Made by a program: the position numbers and the translations under genes. From Spironucleus salmonicida (lineage: Eukaryota; Fornicata; Diplomonadida; Hexamitidae): a DNA stretch of 64,000 bases. The stretch spans positions 612,001 through 676,000 of the forward strand of contig CM035319.1 in the NCBI GenBank assembly GCA_000497125.2, read 5' to 3'. The notes beneath the pieces were generated by a model. It was not told where the DNA came from. It searched no databases and saw only the letters and a list, made by a program, of their open reading frames with translations. Positions 31,597 through 41,260 of this stretch are shown here, piece by piece; position 1 is the first letter of the stretch; each line of letters begins with the position of its first letter.

Positions 31597-33234
31597 ATGA
31601 GTGTCACATCGGACGCGATCAACATCATCCACAAGGGCAGCGGGGACGACGGCCTCCTGCCCGCCAAGCTACCACGGGAATCCTCTAAACCGTACCTAGC
31701 GTACCGCAAGTTCGTCGAGTTCTTCTTCCCACCCTCGGTATCGGACGGCGGTTGCTCGCGCCTGATCTCTATCGAGTTCACCCGCGGCATCGCCATCTTT
31801 ATCATGATAGTCGGTCACGAGGCCCTGACCTCACTGTCGCTGGAGGAGCGGACATCGCCAGTGCTGTGGCGCAAGCTGCTGTTCTACGCGCTTGTGACGC
31901 CCATCGGGGTGCTGACGGGGTGGCGGTCCATCTTCGTCCTGCTTTCGGGGATCGGGATGGGATACTCCTTCTTCCAGAAGATCACGTACCCGAACCCCCG
32001 CCATATGGTTGCGTAGACACTGCTCTCGCTGCTGGGGTGCGTGCTGCTGCTCCCGCTGTACTACGTGTACCACACGCTGCAGGTTCTATCCTACCAGGAC
32101 CCGCTCGGAGACTTCAAACTGGCCACACCCTTCTACACCAAGCTCGACACGCTGTCCCAGGCGCCCATCTTCTTCGGTCTCTCGCTGCCGCTCACGCTGC
32201 TCGTGTTGCTCGCGCTATACCTGTGCATCGGCTTCCCACTGCGCAAGCGCCTGTCGCAGGAGCGCATTCTGGTCGTTATCGCAGTGGTGTGCACCGTGAT
32301 TGCTTGCCTGCAGAACTTCCTCTTTTCCTACGTCTCTCTCGGGTTGCGCCACCTATTTTCCCGTACCTGGAAGTACGAGAACATCCCCGCTGCGGACTGG
32401 CCAATCGAGTGTCCCGCGAATAAGCTCAATCAGCAGACCTTATTCGGGGCGCACATCCAGTCCATCTTCATGCACTTCCTCGCCGGGGAGGTTATGCAGG
32501 TGAACCCGCTCTTCAGCTACTTCTTCGTTGGCTTCGCCTACGCCGCCATGCTCGTGCGCTTCAAGCTCATCAAGAAGCAGCTGCTCGACCGCGATGACCG
32601 TGAGGAGGCAGCCACCGCGTACCAGGCCGAGCGCCGCCGGTACATTATTATGGGCTGGGCCTACCCCGCGTTCTGGTTCCTCATCAGCGTGCTCGTTAGC
32701 GTACAGGCGCGCCAGGAACTCAAGTCCGGGCTCCGCAGCTACGTCTTCGACATCACCATGTTCCTTGCGAGCCAGCAGCCCACCGACTGGTGCCTGGTGC
32801 CTGAGTTTTCCTGCCCCACGCTGGTTGCGGAGATAGTGCTCCTGAACCTCGGCTTCTACCTCTTCGAATTCGGTACCAAGCCGGTGACCTACGTACGCAC
32901 GCAGCGTATCCTCTTCCTCCGTCGTTTTTCCTCGATGAGCTTCACCTACTTCGTGTTCTCGCGCTACCTCGGCAGACCAATGTACAGCATCCTACGCGTC
33001 AGCAAACTCAACTCGCTCACCACGCTGCAGTTCTACGGCTACATGGGCATCTACTTCTGTGTAACGCTCTGCATCCAGCTCGCGCTCGACACCATCTACT
33101 GCCGGCTTATGCCAGACTGGATCATCAAGCGGTGGTCAGACCTGTTCATGGTCAAGAAGAGCGCCCGCACCGAGCTCAGCGATAACCACCTCAACGTGCG
33201 GCCGGTAATCCTGTTCGGCAAGGTGCTAGAGTGA
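31597..33234 (+). CDS. Multi-pass membrane acyltransferase-like protein, second copy
   Basis: Same 545-codon frame as 25005-26642, including the internal TAG at 32014-32016. The only difference I saw near the start is C to T at 31608, a silent third-position change. The open frame is intact, but its upstream region shares nothing with copy 1 beyond the ATG, so it would need its own promoter. Near identity means a very recent duplication, ongoing gene conversion, or an assembly duplicate. Confidence 0.87.
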
Positions 33235-33247
33235 GTCAGATACCAAC

Positions 33248-33515
33248 TCAGAAATACGCCCCGGGGCCAGGCGCCGTCTCCCTCGCCGGCTTCTTGTGCC
33301 GCTCCTGGATCAGCAGCGAACCCCCGCGCTTTTGCACGACCACGTTGTACTCCCCGGGTCCTACGGTAGGCTTAGGCTGCCGCTCCTGCATCTGGCTGAA
33401 CTTAGCGCTCACGTTCTGGAAGATGCGGTCCCGCGAGATCTCGTATTGGCCAGGGCCGGGCGCCGTGCCACGCTCCGGGGCGGCCTCCCGCTTCTGCCCG
33501 ATGTACCCGCCCTTC
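33248..33515 (-). pseudogene. Truncated STPGR gene, C-terminal fragment
   Basis: The last ~88 codons of the STPGR gene, ending at TGA 33248-33250, copied with the cassette. Upstream of 33515 the frame stays open in AT-rich DNA but carries no Pro-Gly repeat and no convincing ATG, so the rest of the gene is missing. It cannot encode the full protein. Confidence 0.85.
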
Positions 33516-33705
33516 CAATGTATTACTAGGATTAGTTATTGATTTGGTAGAATAACACCTTGAGAGTAATTAAATTTTTTAATTACCCTATAGTAACTTA
33601 CAAAAAAGTATTAAAATATAATAAATACATGAATAAGTTTTTACGTTAGTTACAGATTTTTTACTTATTATAATTTTTTATATTATGAGGTCAATAAAAA
33701 TAAAA

Positions 33706-34068
33706 ATGTAAACATGTGTTTTGTTTACTAATTCGATCTTCAAAAAGTAGCAGTAAATAGTACCATTCGAAAGATAAAGAAATTAAGTCATAGTATATCT
33801 TAAGGAGAAACAATTAATAATTGATCTAAATAGTATTAACACAGCAATTATTCGTGACGGTTCTACTGAGAAAATATCAGATCGAAAGCAAAATATATCT
33901 GTTGAAATTAAAATAGATTAATCATTACCAATTTCATCGGAATTTTTAGATTCTCCACATTTAAATTTTACATTTCGACCATAAGGGAATAGAGAATACA
34001 CTTTACTTTCTAAAAGCTTAGGATCATGTTATTCGGGTAGTTTTTGCCTTGAAGATGGTTGGAAATGA
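33706..34068 (+). CDS. Unknown protein, 120 aa
   Basis: ATG 33706 to TGA 34066-34068. Pattern is beta-rich: V-I-V-Y-L-K-E-K-Q-L-I-I-D-L-N, then I-S-V-E-I-K-I-D, then L-N-F-T-F-R-P. It could be a small PH-like or other beta-barrel domain. The end reads F-C-L-E-D-G-W-K. No known match. Confidence 0.68.
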
Positions 34069-34146
34069 TCTTAGCCTAGTTAGTCTGAGGCTTTAAAAAG
34101 TGATATATAGTAGTATTATATATTAAATACTATCTTCGTTAATATA

Positions 34147-34635
34147 ATGGACATCTAACCGAAAACGGATCAACTTACTGAACTCGCTCTGTTAACGCTT
34201 TATGATTTCCCAAGAAAATTAGATACTTATCTATAGGTACTAACATATGCGTAATAACCCCCAGTTCCAAATGAACCAGCTCCACTAACATTTAATATGT
34301 CTATTCCCGTTGGAATAACCAACTAGATAAAGTTCGGCGATTAAGAAGTAATATATCCGCCAGAAGTATATAATTAAGGCCTTAATATTGAAAATGGAAA
34401 GGATAAATTTGAGCTCACCTTGGAGAGAAGTTAGATGATGGTTGATCGTATTTTTGAGGCTGTTGATAATATCGACTAATCAATTTTAGTATATCAAGAT
34501 TTTGACATAGATAATTTGAGGCAATAAGAAAAAGATGTAGAAAATGAACTTCAAAAGGAAATCGAAAATTTAAAGGTAGCAATATCAAAAGTAGATGGAA
34601 AAATGCGTTAGATGGAATTAGAGAAGTGGGGATGA
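34147..34635 (+). CDS. Mediator subunit 21-like protein, 162 aa
   Basis: ATG 34147 to TGA 34633-34635. An N-terminal helix T-D-Q-L-T-E-L-A-L-L-T-L resembles the conserved start of MED21 (D-R-L-T-Q-L-Q). It is followed by a Pro-rich linker, then a long coiled coil with R-S-Q-M-M-V-D-R-I-F-E-A-V, resembling the MED21 helix ending in L-I-x-x-L-P, and a final E/K-rich helix. MED21 pairs with MED7 in the Mediator middle module. The match rests on pattern and length, so it is provisional. Confidence 0.6.
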
Positions 34636-34934
34636 ATTAAGAGTTTTTTCAGTTTCTAATTCTTTTATGAACTAAATATTTGATATAATAATATGAGTAA
34701 TTAAGTTGAAGTTTTTGTGGTTTTAAGCAATAAACGAAACTATTATATCATGAAAACAAATACTAGTGTCAATAATTAAGAAAAGTGTTTACAGTTTACT
34801 TAAATAGATATATTATGTATTTTAAGACTACTTTAAATTAATATACAATTTAAATTATTTTTACTGAAATAAAAATCAACCATATTATATTATATAAAAT
34901 TATAATATTAATATTAAACCACAAAGTATAGAAA
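34636..34934. other. AT-rich spacer
   Basis: A plus ORF from ATG 34694 begins M-S-N-Q-V-E-V-F-V-V but soon becomes featureless. Not called. Confidence 0.4.
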
Positions 34935-35138
34935 ATGAAGTCAAGATGGTCAAGAATTTTATAGAAAAATAAAATGATCAAGGTCAAATCACAGGATATT
35001 ATTGCACACAAATTACAAGCAACTAATTACTCGTATTTTCAAGATAATAACGGCGAGGTTATAAAAGGTTACTACCATCCTCTTCATTTTGAAGCTGATT
35101 TTCTGGTAGAAGAAAGCGATATGATCCCAGCACAGTGA
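34935..35138 (+). CDS. Small protein, 67 aa
   Basis: ATG 34935 to TGA 35136-35138. A basic start (M-K-S-R-W-S-R) leads to a mixed, ordered-looking chain with Q-D-I-I-A-H-K-L-Q, G-Y-Y-H-P-L-H-F-E-A-D-F and an end S-D-M-I-P-A-Q. A second in-frame ATG at residue 14 is possible. Family unknown. Confidence 0.6.
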
Positions 35139-35641
35139 ATATTTTATTGTTAGCAAAATTATTTTACTATTTCATGTAATATTTCCCCAAAATCTTGAGC
35201 TTCTAATATTAAATCTTTATATTAATTTTGAAATTAATATACAGTAATATACATTATAACATACTTATAATAACTGAAGAACCACTTTAAACTGAAGCGA
35301 ATTTGTAATGCTCTACAGAACTTTTACTCGCTCTGTCCAACGTCGTCAACATCAATATTATGCCTTAGAATTTGCCCTATTTCAGCCGTTTCGCAGTCAG
35401 TTTTTGACTCGTTTCCAGTGCTATCGTTGCATATTTGCGATATGACAAGCACTGTGAGACCTCAAAAACAAAAGCATTCTTAGTGTTTTCACATTGCATC
35501 TAATAAAGTATAAATCCGACCCAAGGCATTTCCACCTTTTCCTGCCAGAGCCTTCACCAAAACTTCTAAGAAAGTGTACAGTGTCGAACTGCAAATCTTA
35601 GTTGCTATATCATATAGGCTTTTTTCGGGAATCTGGAAAAA
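35139..35641 (-). pseudogene. Coding-like remnant in frame behind the 519-aa gene
   Basis: Immediately after the TGA of the 519-codon gene, the same frame continues with protein-like sequence (Q-I-P-E-K-S-L-Y-D-I-A-T-K, then L-A-G-K-G-G-N-A-L-G-R-I-Y). It is broken by TGA at 35489-35491 and 35462-35464, then resumes with an acidic, ordered-looking stretch (N-I-D-V-D-D-V-G-Q-S-E). Copy 2 of the gene at 57.7 kb has nothing similar. It may be a decayed neighbouring gene; chance cannot be excluded. Confidence 0.3.
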
Positions 35642-37201
35642 TCACCGCAGCTGCGGTATCAGTAGCGCCACGTAGATCACTACCGTCAGTAAAACTCCCC
35701 CGAAGATTCCAATCGTGGGATATAGTGCGCCCGCGGTGTCCTCGAACGAGACGTCGAGAATCTTAAAAAATTCGAAATTATTCGTCACGTACGTCAGCGT
35801 CATTGTGGACGATTTCGCCTTAGAGATGTAGGCCTTCTGGCGCTGGTAAAAGTCTCCCTCCGCGAGCGTGAAGTTCGAGGTTGTTAGTGCGTTAGCCCTG
35901 CCGAGTTCGAGCTTGTAAAACTGGCGTGGTTCGAATTTGAGCTCCTTCAGCATGGACTGGAAGGTGGTCCGGGATACAGTGGTTTCGTCTAGTTGCAACA
36001 CTTACTCCACGTAAATTGGCAGGCCCTTGGAGTATAATTTAGCGCACCTCTCCGTGTTGGTGGGAAATAAGACTACGCTTGTCTCGGAGCGGCTCACGAT
36101 GATATTCATGGCGGTAAAGCAGGAAATTATCACATCAACGAACACGCTTTCTTCATGAATAATTGTTTCGTCGTCGTAAATTACGAAGAAAAACTGCATT
36201 TGGAGATTATCTGGAAGTTACAAAATTGACATGTTTTGGTATGCGTGCTTAAAGGTTAGCGAAATTAGTTGGGCAAGGTTTTTTAGTTATTCTATAAGTT
36301 CTAACTGCTGCTGCTAAAATAAAATCTGGAGCTTGACATTGTACTTCTCGTCTTCATCCACTAGTGAATAAAAGTTTCCAATTACATCAAATTCATTGCT
36401 ATTTACTCCTGACTTAAGATTAATTTTCTCTAAAAATTTGTTATCGTCAGACTACGTTACTAGTACTTAGCTAACAATTTGCTTAATCAGCGTGGATCCC
36501 ACCGTGGTATAATGCATCTGCATGCGCAGTTAAAGGCTCCGGTCGATCGTAAACTGCTCGAAGAACATGTTAAACTCATTCTGCTGAGATTCGTTAAGCT
36601 GGTCTTTGAACACCTGATAGAACTTGGTGTCGAGATGGACATAGGGGAACTTGAAGCCACCGGGGCCCGTGCTGGTGTTTGCCTTGATTTCTATGCTGTG
36701 CCACTCGCCGCTGACGAGGTACTGGAATTCTAGCACCGGGTCCCGGATCGCGCAGAAGTTCGGCTGCACCTCCAGGCTGAGGTAGGCACCTGGCCCTACG
36801 CGCAGGTACTTGAGCTGGAGGTCCGACCAGCAGTTGGAGATGTTGGCCTGCGTGTTCTGGATGCGGTAAAAACTCCCAGGGAACTCCAGCTGCCCCGAGA
36901 TGTTGACCTTGTAGGCCAGCCTAGAGAGCAGGGCCATCGCCTGGAAGGTTGCGTTTGCCACGCTCTTCACCTCGACTGTGAGGTTCCTGTCTGAGTAGTA
37001 CTGGAACTCGGAGGTAATTTCCTTAACGGCCCCTGCGTCCAGATACTGCAGGTAAACCACCGCCTTCGAGTTGTTGAACGCCACGCACTTACTATCAATA
37101 CTGTATGCGGGTTAAAAATACACGTTAAACTACAATTGTTAGTTAATTCCCTCCAGCTCCGCGTACTGGTTAAAGCATGTCAACTATATTGCGAACAACA
37201 T
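35642..37201 (-). CDS. Type I membrane protein, 519 aa, copy 1
   Basis: ATG 37201 to TGA 35642-35644. An N-terminal hydrophobic stretch (M-L-F-A-I-Q-L-T-C-F) acts as signal or anchor. A large ectodomain follows with several N-x-S/T sites (N-L-T, N-A-T, N-I-S, N-T-S) and six widely spaced cysteines. One span lies in the last ~30 residues and the chain ends P-Q-L-R. Same length as copy 2 at 57706-59265. Their GC-rich parts are almost identical, while the middle (36227-36450) and the C-terminal span differ. A surface or endomembrane protein is likely; I know no family. Confidence 0.86.
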
Positions 37202-37362
37202 TATGAAAAACTAGTTATGAAGTATATTATTTATACTTTAATTTGTAAATTGTTATTATTTTTCAAATTGTTATTTTCTTAATTTCTCTATAGTCTTTTT
37301 TATCTAACTGCATATTATATAATGATAATAATGAAGGGATGTACCTCGTAGTATAGATGGAT
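37202..37362. other. Short AT-rich spacer before the inverted repeat
   Basis: Separates the start of the 519-codon gene from the left repeat arm. It should hold that gene's promoter. I see no conserved motif. Confidence 0.5.
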
Positions 37363-37935
37363 CTACTGGACTCCGAGCAGGGCTTCCTGGGGGCGGTGCG
37401 GTACGTGCGGGCGGAGGGCTCGACGGCGGATCCCTTTGTTCTTCGCGGTCGCGAGGCGATCAGTGCGATCCCGCGCCTGCAGGCGGTGTACGACGTGCGG
37501 GCGGCCCAGGAGCGCTTGGACGTGGGGGTTGGCCTGGACCGGCTCCTCGCTAGCGGGGACTGCGAGCCCGCGTTGCGCACGCAGGATGATGCGGTGGACT
37601 ACAGGAGGCGGCCGGGGGCGGCGCGGGCGAACTCAGTGGGGTGCTTCCCCGTGCAGATGGACCCCGACCACCTGACGCTGCATAAGCTGTACCACGAGGC
37701 AGTTCCGGGCAGCTAGTATACCGAGATCGGCGAGGCGACGACGCTGCTCGAGTCCGTAACGGAGGATGCCCTGCTGTCGCTGCAGCCGCAGTTTGGCCTG
37801 AAGCTGGCCGACGCCGTGCTGGTGGCTCTTTGCGCTATAAAGGAATTACGCAAGCTGCAGCGGGGGTTCCTCCGCGGGGAGGTGGGTATTATCGGTCAGA
37901 GCCGCACGTTGAACCGAATGACGAGCGGACACTGA
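37357..37935 (+). pseudogene. 3' fragment of the 735-aa zinc-finger protein gene
   Basis: Repeats the last ~190 codons of 41261-43468, to the TGA at 37933-37935. Homology starts at 37363. An ATG at 37357, just outside the repeat, happens to be in frame, giving a 192-codon ORF with one TAG. It lacks the N-terminal two thirds with the zinc finger. Probably non-functional, though a truncated product is possible. Confidence 0.8.
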
Positions 37936-38759
37936 GTGAATTTGAGTCACAAATCATATCACTAGTTTCTACAGGATATATTTCAGGTCGGCGATGTCCT
38001 TTTCAATCCCCTAGTTCATAATCAGCTTGAGCGAGTCAGTGCCAGGACGAAATTTGAAGTATGCATTTTTAAGCTGGACGATGCTGAACTTAGGTAATAA
38101 GCTTTGAACAAACTTCCAATCGTATCCGAACTCACGAATCGTATCTAGAAGAACCTCTATCTATTCATGAGACCAAATTTATTTTTTGCTCATTTTAATT
38201 GGTTTGTGTTCACACCTTATACTACCCTTAATTGGAAATTTTAGAGTTAAACAATTCCATATTGGGTTATAAAACCATATATCTATATATTTTGAGAAAC
38301 CAAGTAAAAACGAAATATAATGAGGATGATTATATATGATAATCTAACCCCAGTTTACAAACAAGATAATATCTTTAATTGCGTCAACATTTAAATAGAG
38401 AATTATTTTAGTTAGTAATATATTTAACCAGATTTTAAGTCACCGATGAAACATAAAATGAAGTATATAACTGCTAAATATTAGTCATTGGAAACTAAAT
38501 AAAATGAAAAGATAAAATCAGTTTTACTTTTGAAAATACTTTGGGTAATCATTTTCTTATAATTATTCTCGTTCGCCTTGTATAATCGGCAAATGCATAA
38601 TTACATTTAAATGGAATACTATTAATTCAATGAAAGAGTCGAACTTATAATACTTTCGTTTTACGATGACTTTATGGCAGATCTTTTCGGAGTTTAGACA
38701 CTTGATAAAGGGGGGGGGAAATAAGTAGGAGCTCATATCCTAGGTATCTAAGTATTCTA
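37363..38759. repeat. Inverted repeat, left arm
   Basis: 1397 bp whose reverse complement is the right arm at 40436-41833; paired positions sum to 79196 (79195 inside the poly-G point). The only difference I found is a homopolymer: 9 G at 38710-38718 versus 10 C at 40477-40486. The spacer is 1676 bp. Contents: 3' fragment of the 735-codon gene, a Myb-like gene and the 5' part of a membrane-protein gene. Confidence 0.95.
37954..38193 (-). CDS. Myb/SANT-like protein, 79 aa (left-arm copy)
   Basis: ATG 38193 to TGA 37954-37956, base-for-base the same as 41003-41242. It carries I-W-S-H-E-Q-I-E-V-L-L, then Y-D-W-K-F-V-Q-S-L-L-P-K-F, then Q-L-K-N-A-Y-F-K-F. This is a single Myb/SANT helix-turn-helix with Trp at the first two positions and Tyr at the third. 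Such modules bind DNA or histone tails. A short C-terminal tail has no other domain. Related genes lie at 55758, 59991 and 63442. Confidence 0.85.
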
Positions 38760-39372
38760 CATGCTCGAATTATTACTAAAAACTCTACTATAATAATTGA
38801 AAATTATTTATTTTGGTTTATATAAATAAAATAGTAACACCTATCTCATTTTATTACTAGTAATATAATTATTGAAATAGGGCTTGCAAATTAACTAGGT
38901 AATTACAAATATTCAATAATTAATTTATACCAATGGGTCTATATCAAAAATAGTTATTATCTAACAGAATTTAATTTTTGTAAAATAATTCATATTCAAT
39001 AAAATCACTATTGCTATTATGTAAATTAAGATTAGCTGGAGCTTTAATTATGATGATAATCTTAGTAAAACTGTATAAATTATAAAAATTGAATATATAC
39101 TTCTTCATTATTTATTTTTGATTACTTCATATATAGTCAGAGAGTAATGCATTTTTATAATTGATTATTAAAAGATTAGTTTAAAAGAATGTGTTTTTAT
39201 TTAAATGGAATAAAAATGGTCTATACGAAAAATTTATCAGTAAAAAGAAGGAAAAATATAAAAGTATACAATACTACAAACATATTCAACTTATTTATAA
39301 TATACTATATAAATAACGTTATACTATGGTAAATTGTTCAAAAATAAATACCATTCTTTCTTTATATTGTGA
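38320..39372 (+). CDS. Predicted membrane protein, 350 aa, spanning the arm/spacer edge
   Basis: ATG 38320 (or 38326) to TGA 39370-39372. The first 146 codons lie in the repeat arm, the rest in the unique spacer. An N-terminal soluble part precedes a strong span (V-L-L-L-K-I-L-W-V-I-I-F-L), then a segment F-Y-D-D-F-M-A-D-L-F-G-V, then more hydrophobic stretches. The run of 9 G keeps the frame here. The last 35 bp overlap the convergent gene at 39338. An antisense ORF (38518-38736, 72 codons) competes. The far half is AT-rich and may be over-extended. Confidence 0.5.
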
Positions 39373-39970
39373 TACATGACTTTTCTGTAAATTTTAACAT
39401 GTACTACTAAAGTAAATTAATAATCTATATGCGATTCTGAAACCACTCTAAACAAAATTTTTTATCTGTTTTAAATATCTAATAAATATATTATGTGTAA
39501 TTTTCATTATTTTTCGTTGATTTCTTGTTTAACATTATTTTAATTTTTTTAAAAATAACTTCATCAGTATTTACTAAGATACCTCCAGATTCAAAGCGAA
39601 CTTTTTAACGTTCTAGAGCTTTCTTTTTGATATAAAAATTACAAATAATATGGGTCAAATTAAGTTTATTGTTTTGATATATTAAGGATTGCTCTAATTT
39701 TAATTGGTCTTGTTCAAAGTAATTAGGTTAATTAAATTCCATTTATGATATATTTAAATTAATTTACTAAATTTGTTAAAGTTTATTAAGACTAGGTGTA
39801 ATACGTATTTATTTAAATCTCGTTGGTTATTTTTACTAAAATTAAGCAGGGGATATTACTCTAGGTACACTAGATACTAACGCTTTTGGCTTGGTTTAAA
39901 TTTGTGATATGAAGCTCTCTAATTAGTCTAAATTTGTTGGCAACCGTTTTGAACGCTTAATTGATGTCAT
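39338..39970 (-). CDS. Unknown basic protein, 210 aa, inside the inverted-repeat spacer
   Basis: ATG 39970 to TGA 39338-39340. Basic N-terminus (T-S-I-K-R-S-K-R-L-P), then Gln/Ile-rich helices, and an ordered centre (N-L-T-H-I-I-C-N-F-Y-I-K-K-K, G-G-I-L-V-N-T-D-E-V). The pattern is that of a chromatin or RNA-associated protein, but there is no recognisable domain. It is the only complete gene in the unique spacer. Confidence 0.72.
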
Positions 39971-40435
39971 TATAAAATGTGTTAAATTTATTAAATATTA
40001 TATTTGAAATAATATGTTATAAATTTATATTATTAATATTAAAATAAAAAATATATATTATTAATAATATATAATACTTTTAATTAAAATAATATATATA
40101 TAAGAAATATTGTGGAACTAAGAAATAAGGATGATAATAACCATTTTCAACCTTTTAATAGTAAACTGTGTTTATATCAGTTATTTGCACCAAATATCTA
40201 TAATAACTGAAAGTCATAGTTTTGTAAGAAATTGATTTATGTTATCTTATATAATTATATCCAAATAATCTACAATTTTTCGATATGTAATCCGTTAATA
40301 CATTTCGTTAAATGTTTAAATAAGAATATAAGTAAAGGTAAATTAATTACTCGTACTTTAATAGCAACGATAAATCTCTTTGTAGAAATATTGTCATGTA
40401 GTATAATATACATATGATAATATAATATTTAAATT
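39971..40435. other. AT-rich end of the inverted-repeat spacer
   Basis: No supported gene. Very AT-rich with many short TA runs. The right arm begins at 40436. Confidence 0.55.
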
Positions 40436-40876
40436 TAGAATACTTAGATACCTAGGATATGAGCTCCTACTTATTTCCCCCCCCCCTTTATCAAGTGTCT
40501 AAACTCCGAAAAGATCTGCCATAAAGTCATCGTAAAACGAAAGTATTATAAGTTCGACTCTTTCATTGAATTAATAGTATTCCATTTAAATGTAATTATG
40601 CATTTGCCGATTATACAAGGCGAACGAGAATAATTATAAGAAAATGATTACCCAAAGTATTTTCAAAAGTAAAACTGATTTTATCTTTTCATTTTATTTA
40701 GTTTCCAATGACTAATATTTAGCAGTTATATACTTCATTTTATGTTTCATCGGTGACTTAAAATCTGGTTAAATATATTACTAACTAAAATAATTCTCTA
40801 TTTAAATGTTGACGCAATTAAAGATATTATCTTGTTTGTAAACTGGGGTTAGATTATCATATATAATCATCCTCAT
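40436..40876 (-). pseudogene. Truncated, frameshifted copy of the membrane-protein gene
   Basis: Mirror of the first ~146 codons of 38320-39372. The extra base in the homopolymer shifts the frame after about codon 130, and the repeat edge removes the rest. Reading on leads to a TGA soon after the arm boundary. Confidence 0.72.
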
Positions 40877-41002
40877 TATATTTCGTTTTTACTTGGTTTC
40901 TCAAAATATATAGATATATGGTTTTATAACCCAATATGGAATTGTTTAACTCTAAAATTTCCAATTAAGGGTAGTATAAGGTGTGAACACAAACCAATTA
41001 AA

Positions 41003-41242
41003 ATGAGCAAAAAATAAATTTGGTCTCATGAATAGATAGAGGTTCTTCTAGATACGATTCGTGAGTTCGGATACGATTGGAAGTTTGTTCAAAGCTTATT
41101 ACCTAAGTTCAGCATCGTCCAGCTTAAAAATGCATACTTCAAATTTCGTCCTGGCACTGACTCGCTCAAGCTGATTATGAACTAGGGGATTGAAAAGGAC
41201 ATCGCCGACCTGAAATATATCCTGTAGAAACTAGTGATATGA
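41003..41242 (+). CDS. Myb/SANT-like protein, 79 aa (right-arm copy)
   Basis: ATG 41003 to TGA 41240-41242, identical to the left-arm copy and pointing away from it. It ends 18 bp from the stop of the convergent 735-codon gene. Same single Myb-like module: W-S-H-E near residue 7 and W-K at about 26. The two genes are identical, so their expression and effect cannot be told apart from sequence. Confidence 0.85.
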
Positions 41243-41260
41243 TTTGTGACTCAAATTCAC

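Larger units (their letters stand above)
31595..33515. repeat. GC-rich duplicated cassette, copy 2
   Basis: Direct copy of 25003-26923. The left edge is again at the ATG of the acyltransferase gene. The right edge is after the bases CCCGCCCTTC, where copy 1 goes on as STPGR coding sequence and copy 2 turns into unrelated AT-rich DNA. Confidence 0.95.

Noticed and set aside
35642-37201. HAP2/GCS1 gamete fusogen as identity for the 519-aa membrane protein
   Set aside because: Type I layout fits, but the cysteine-rich HAP2 signature is not there; only six scattered cysteines are visible.
38518-38736. Minus-strand 72-aa ORF (starts M-S-S-Y-L-F-P-P-P) in the left repeat arm
   Set aside because: It overlaps the longer plus-strand 350-codon frame. 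It is also intact with nine G, so the homopolymer cannot decide. I prefer the longer frame but not strongly.
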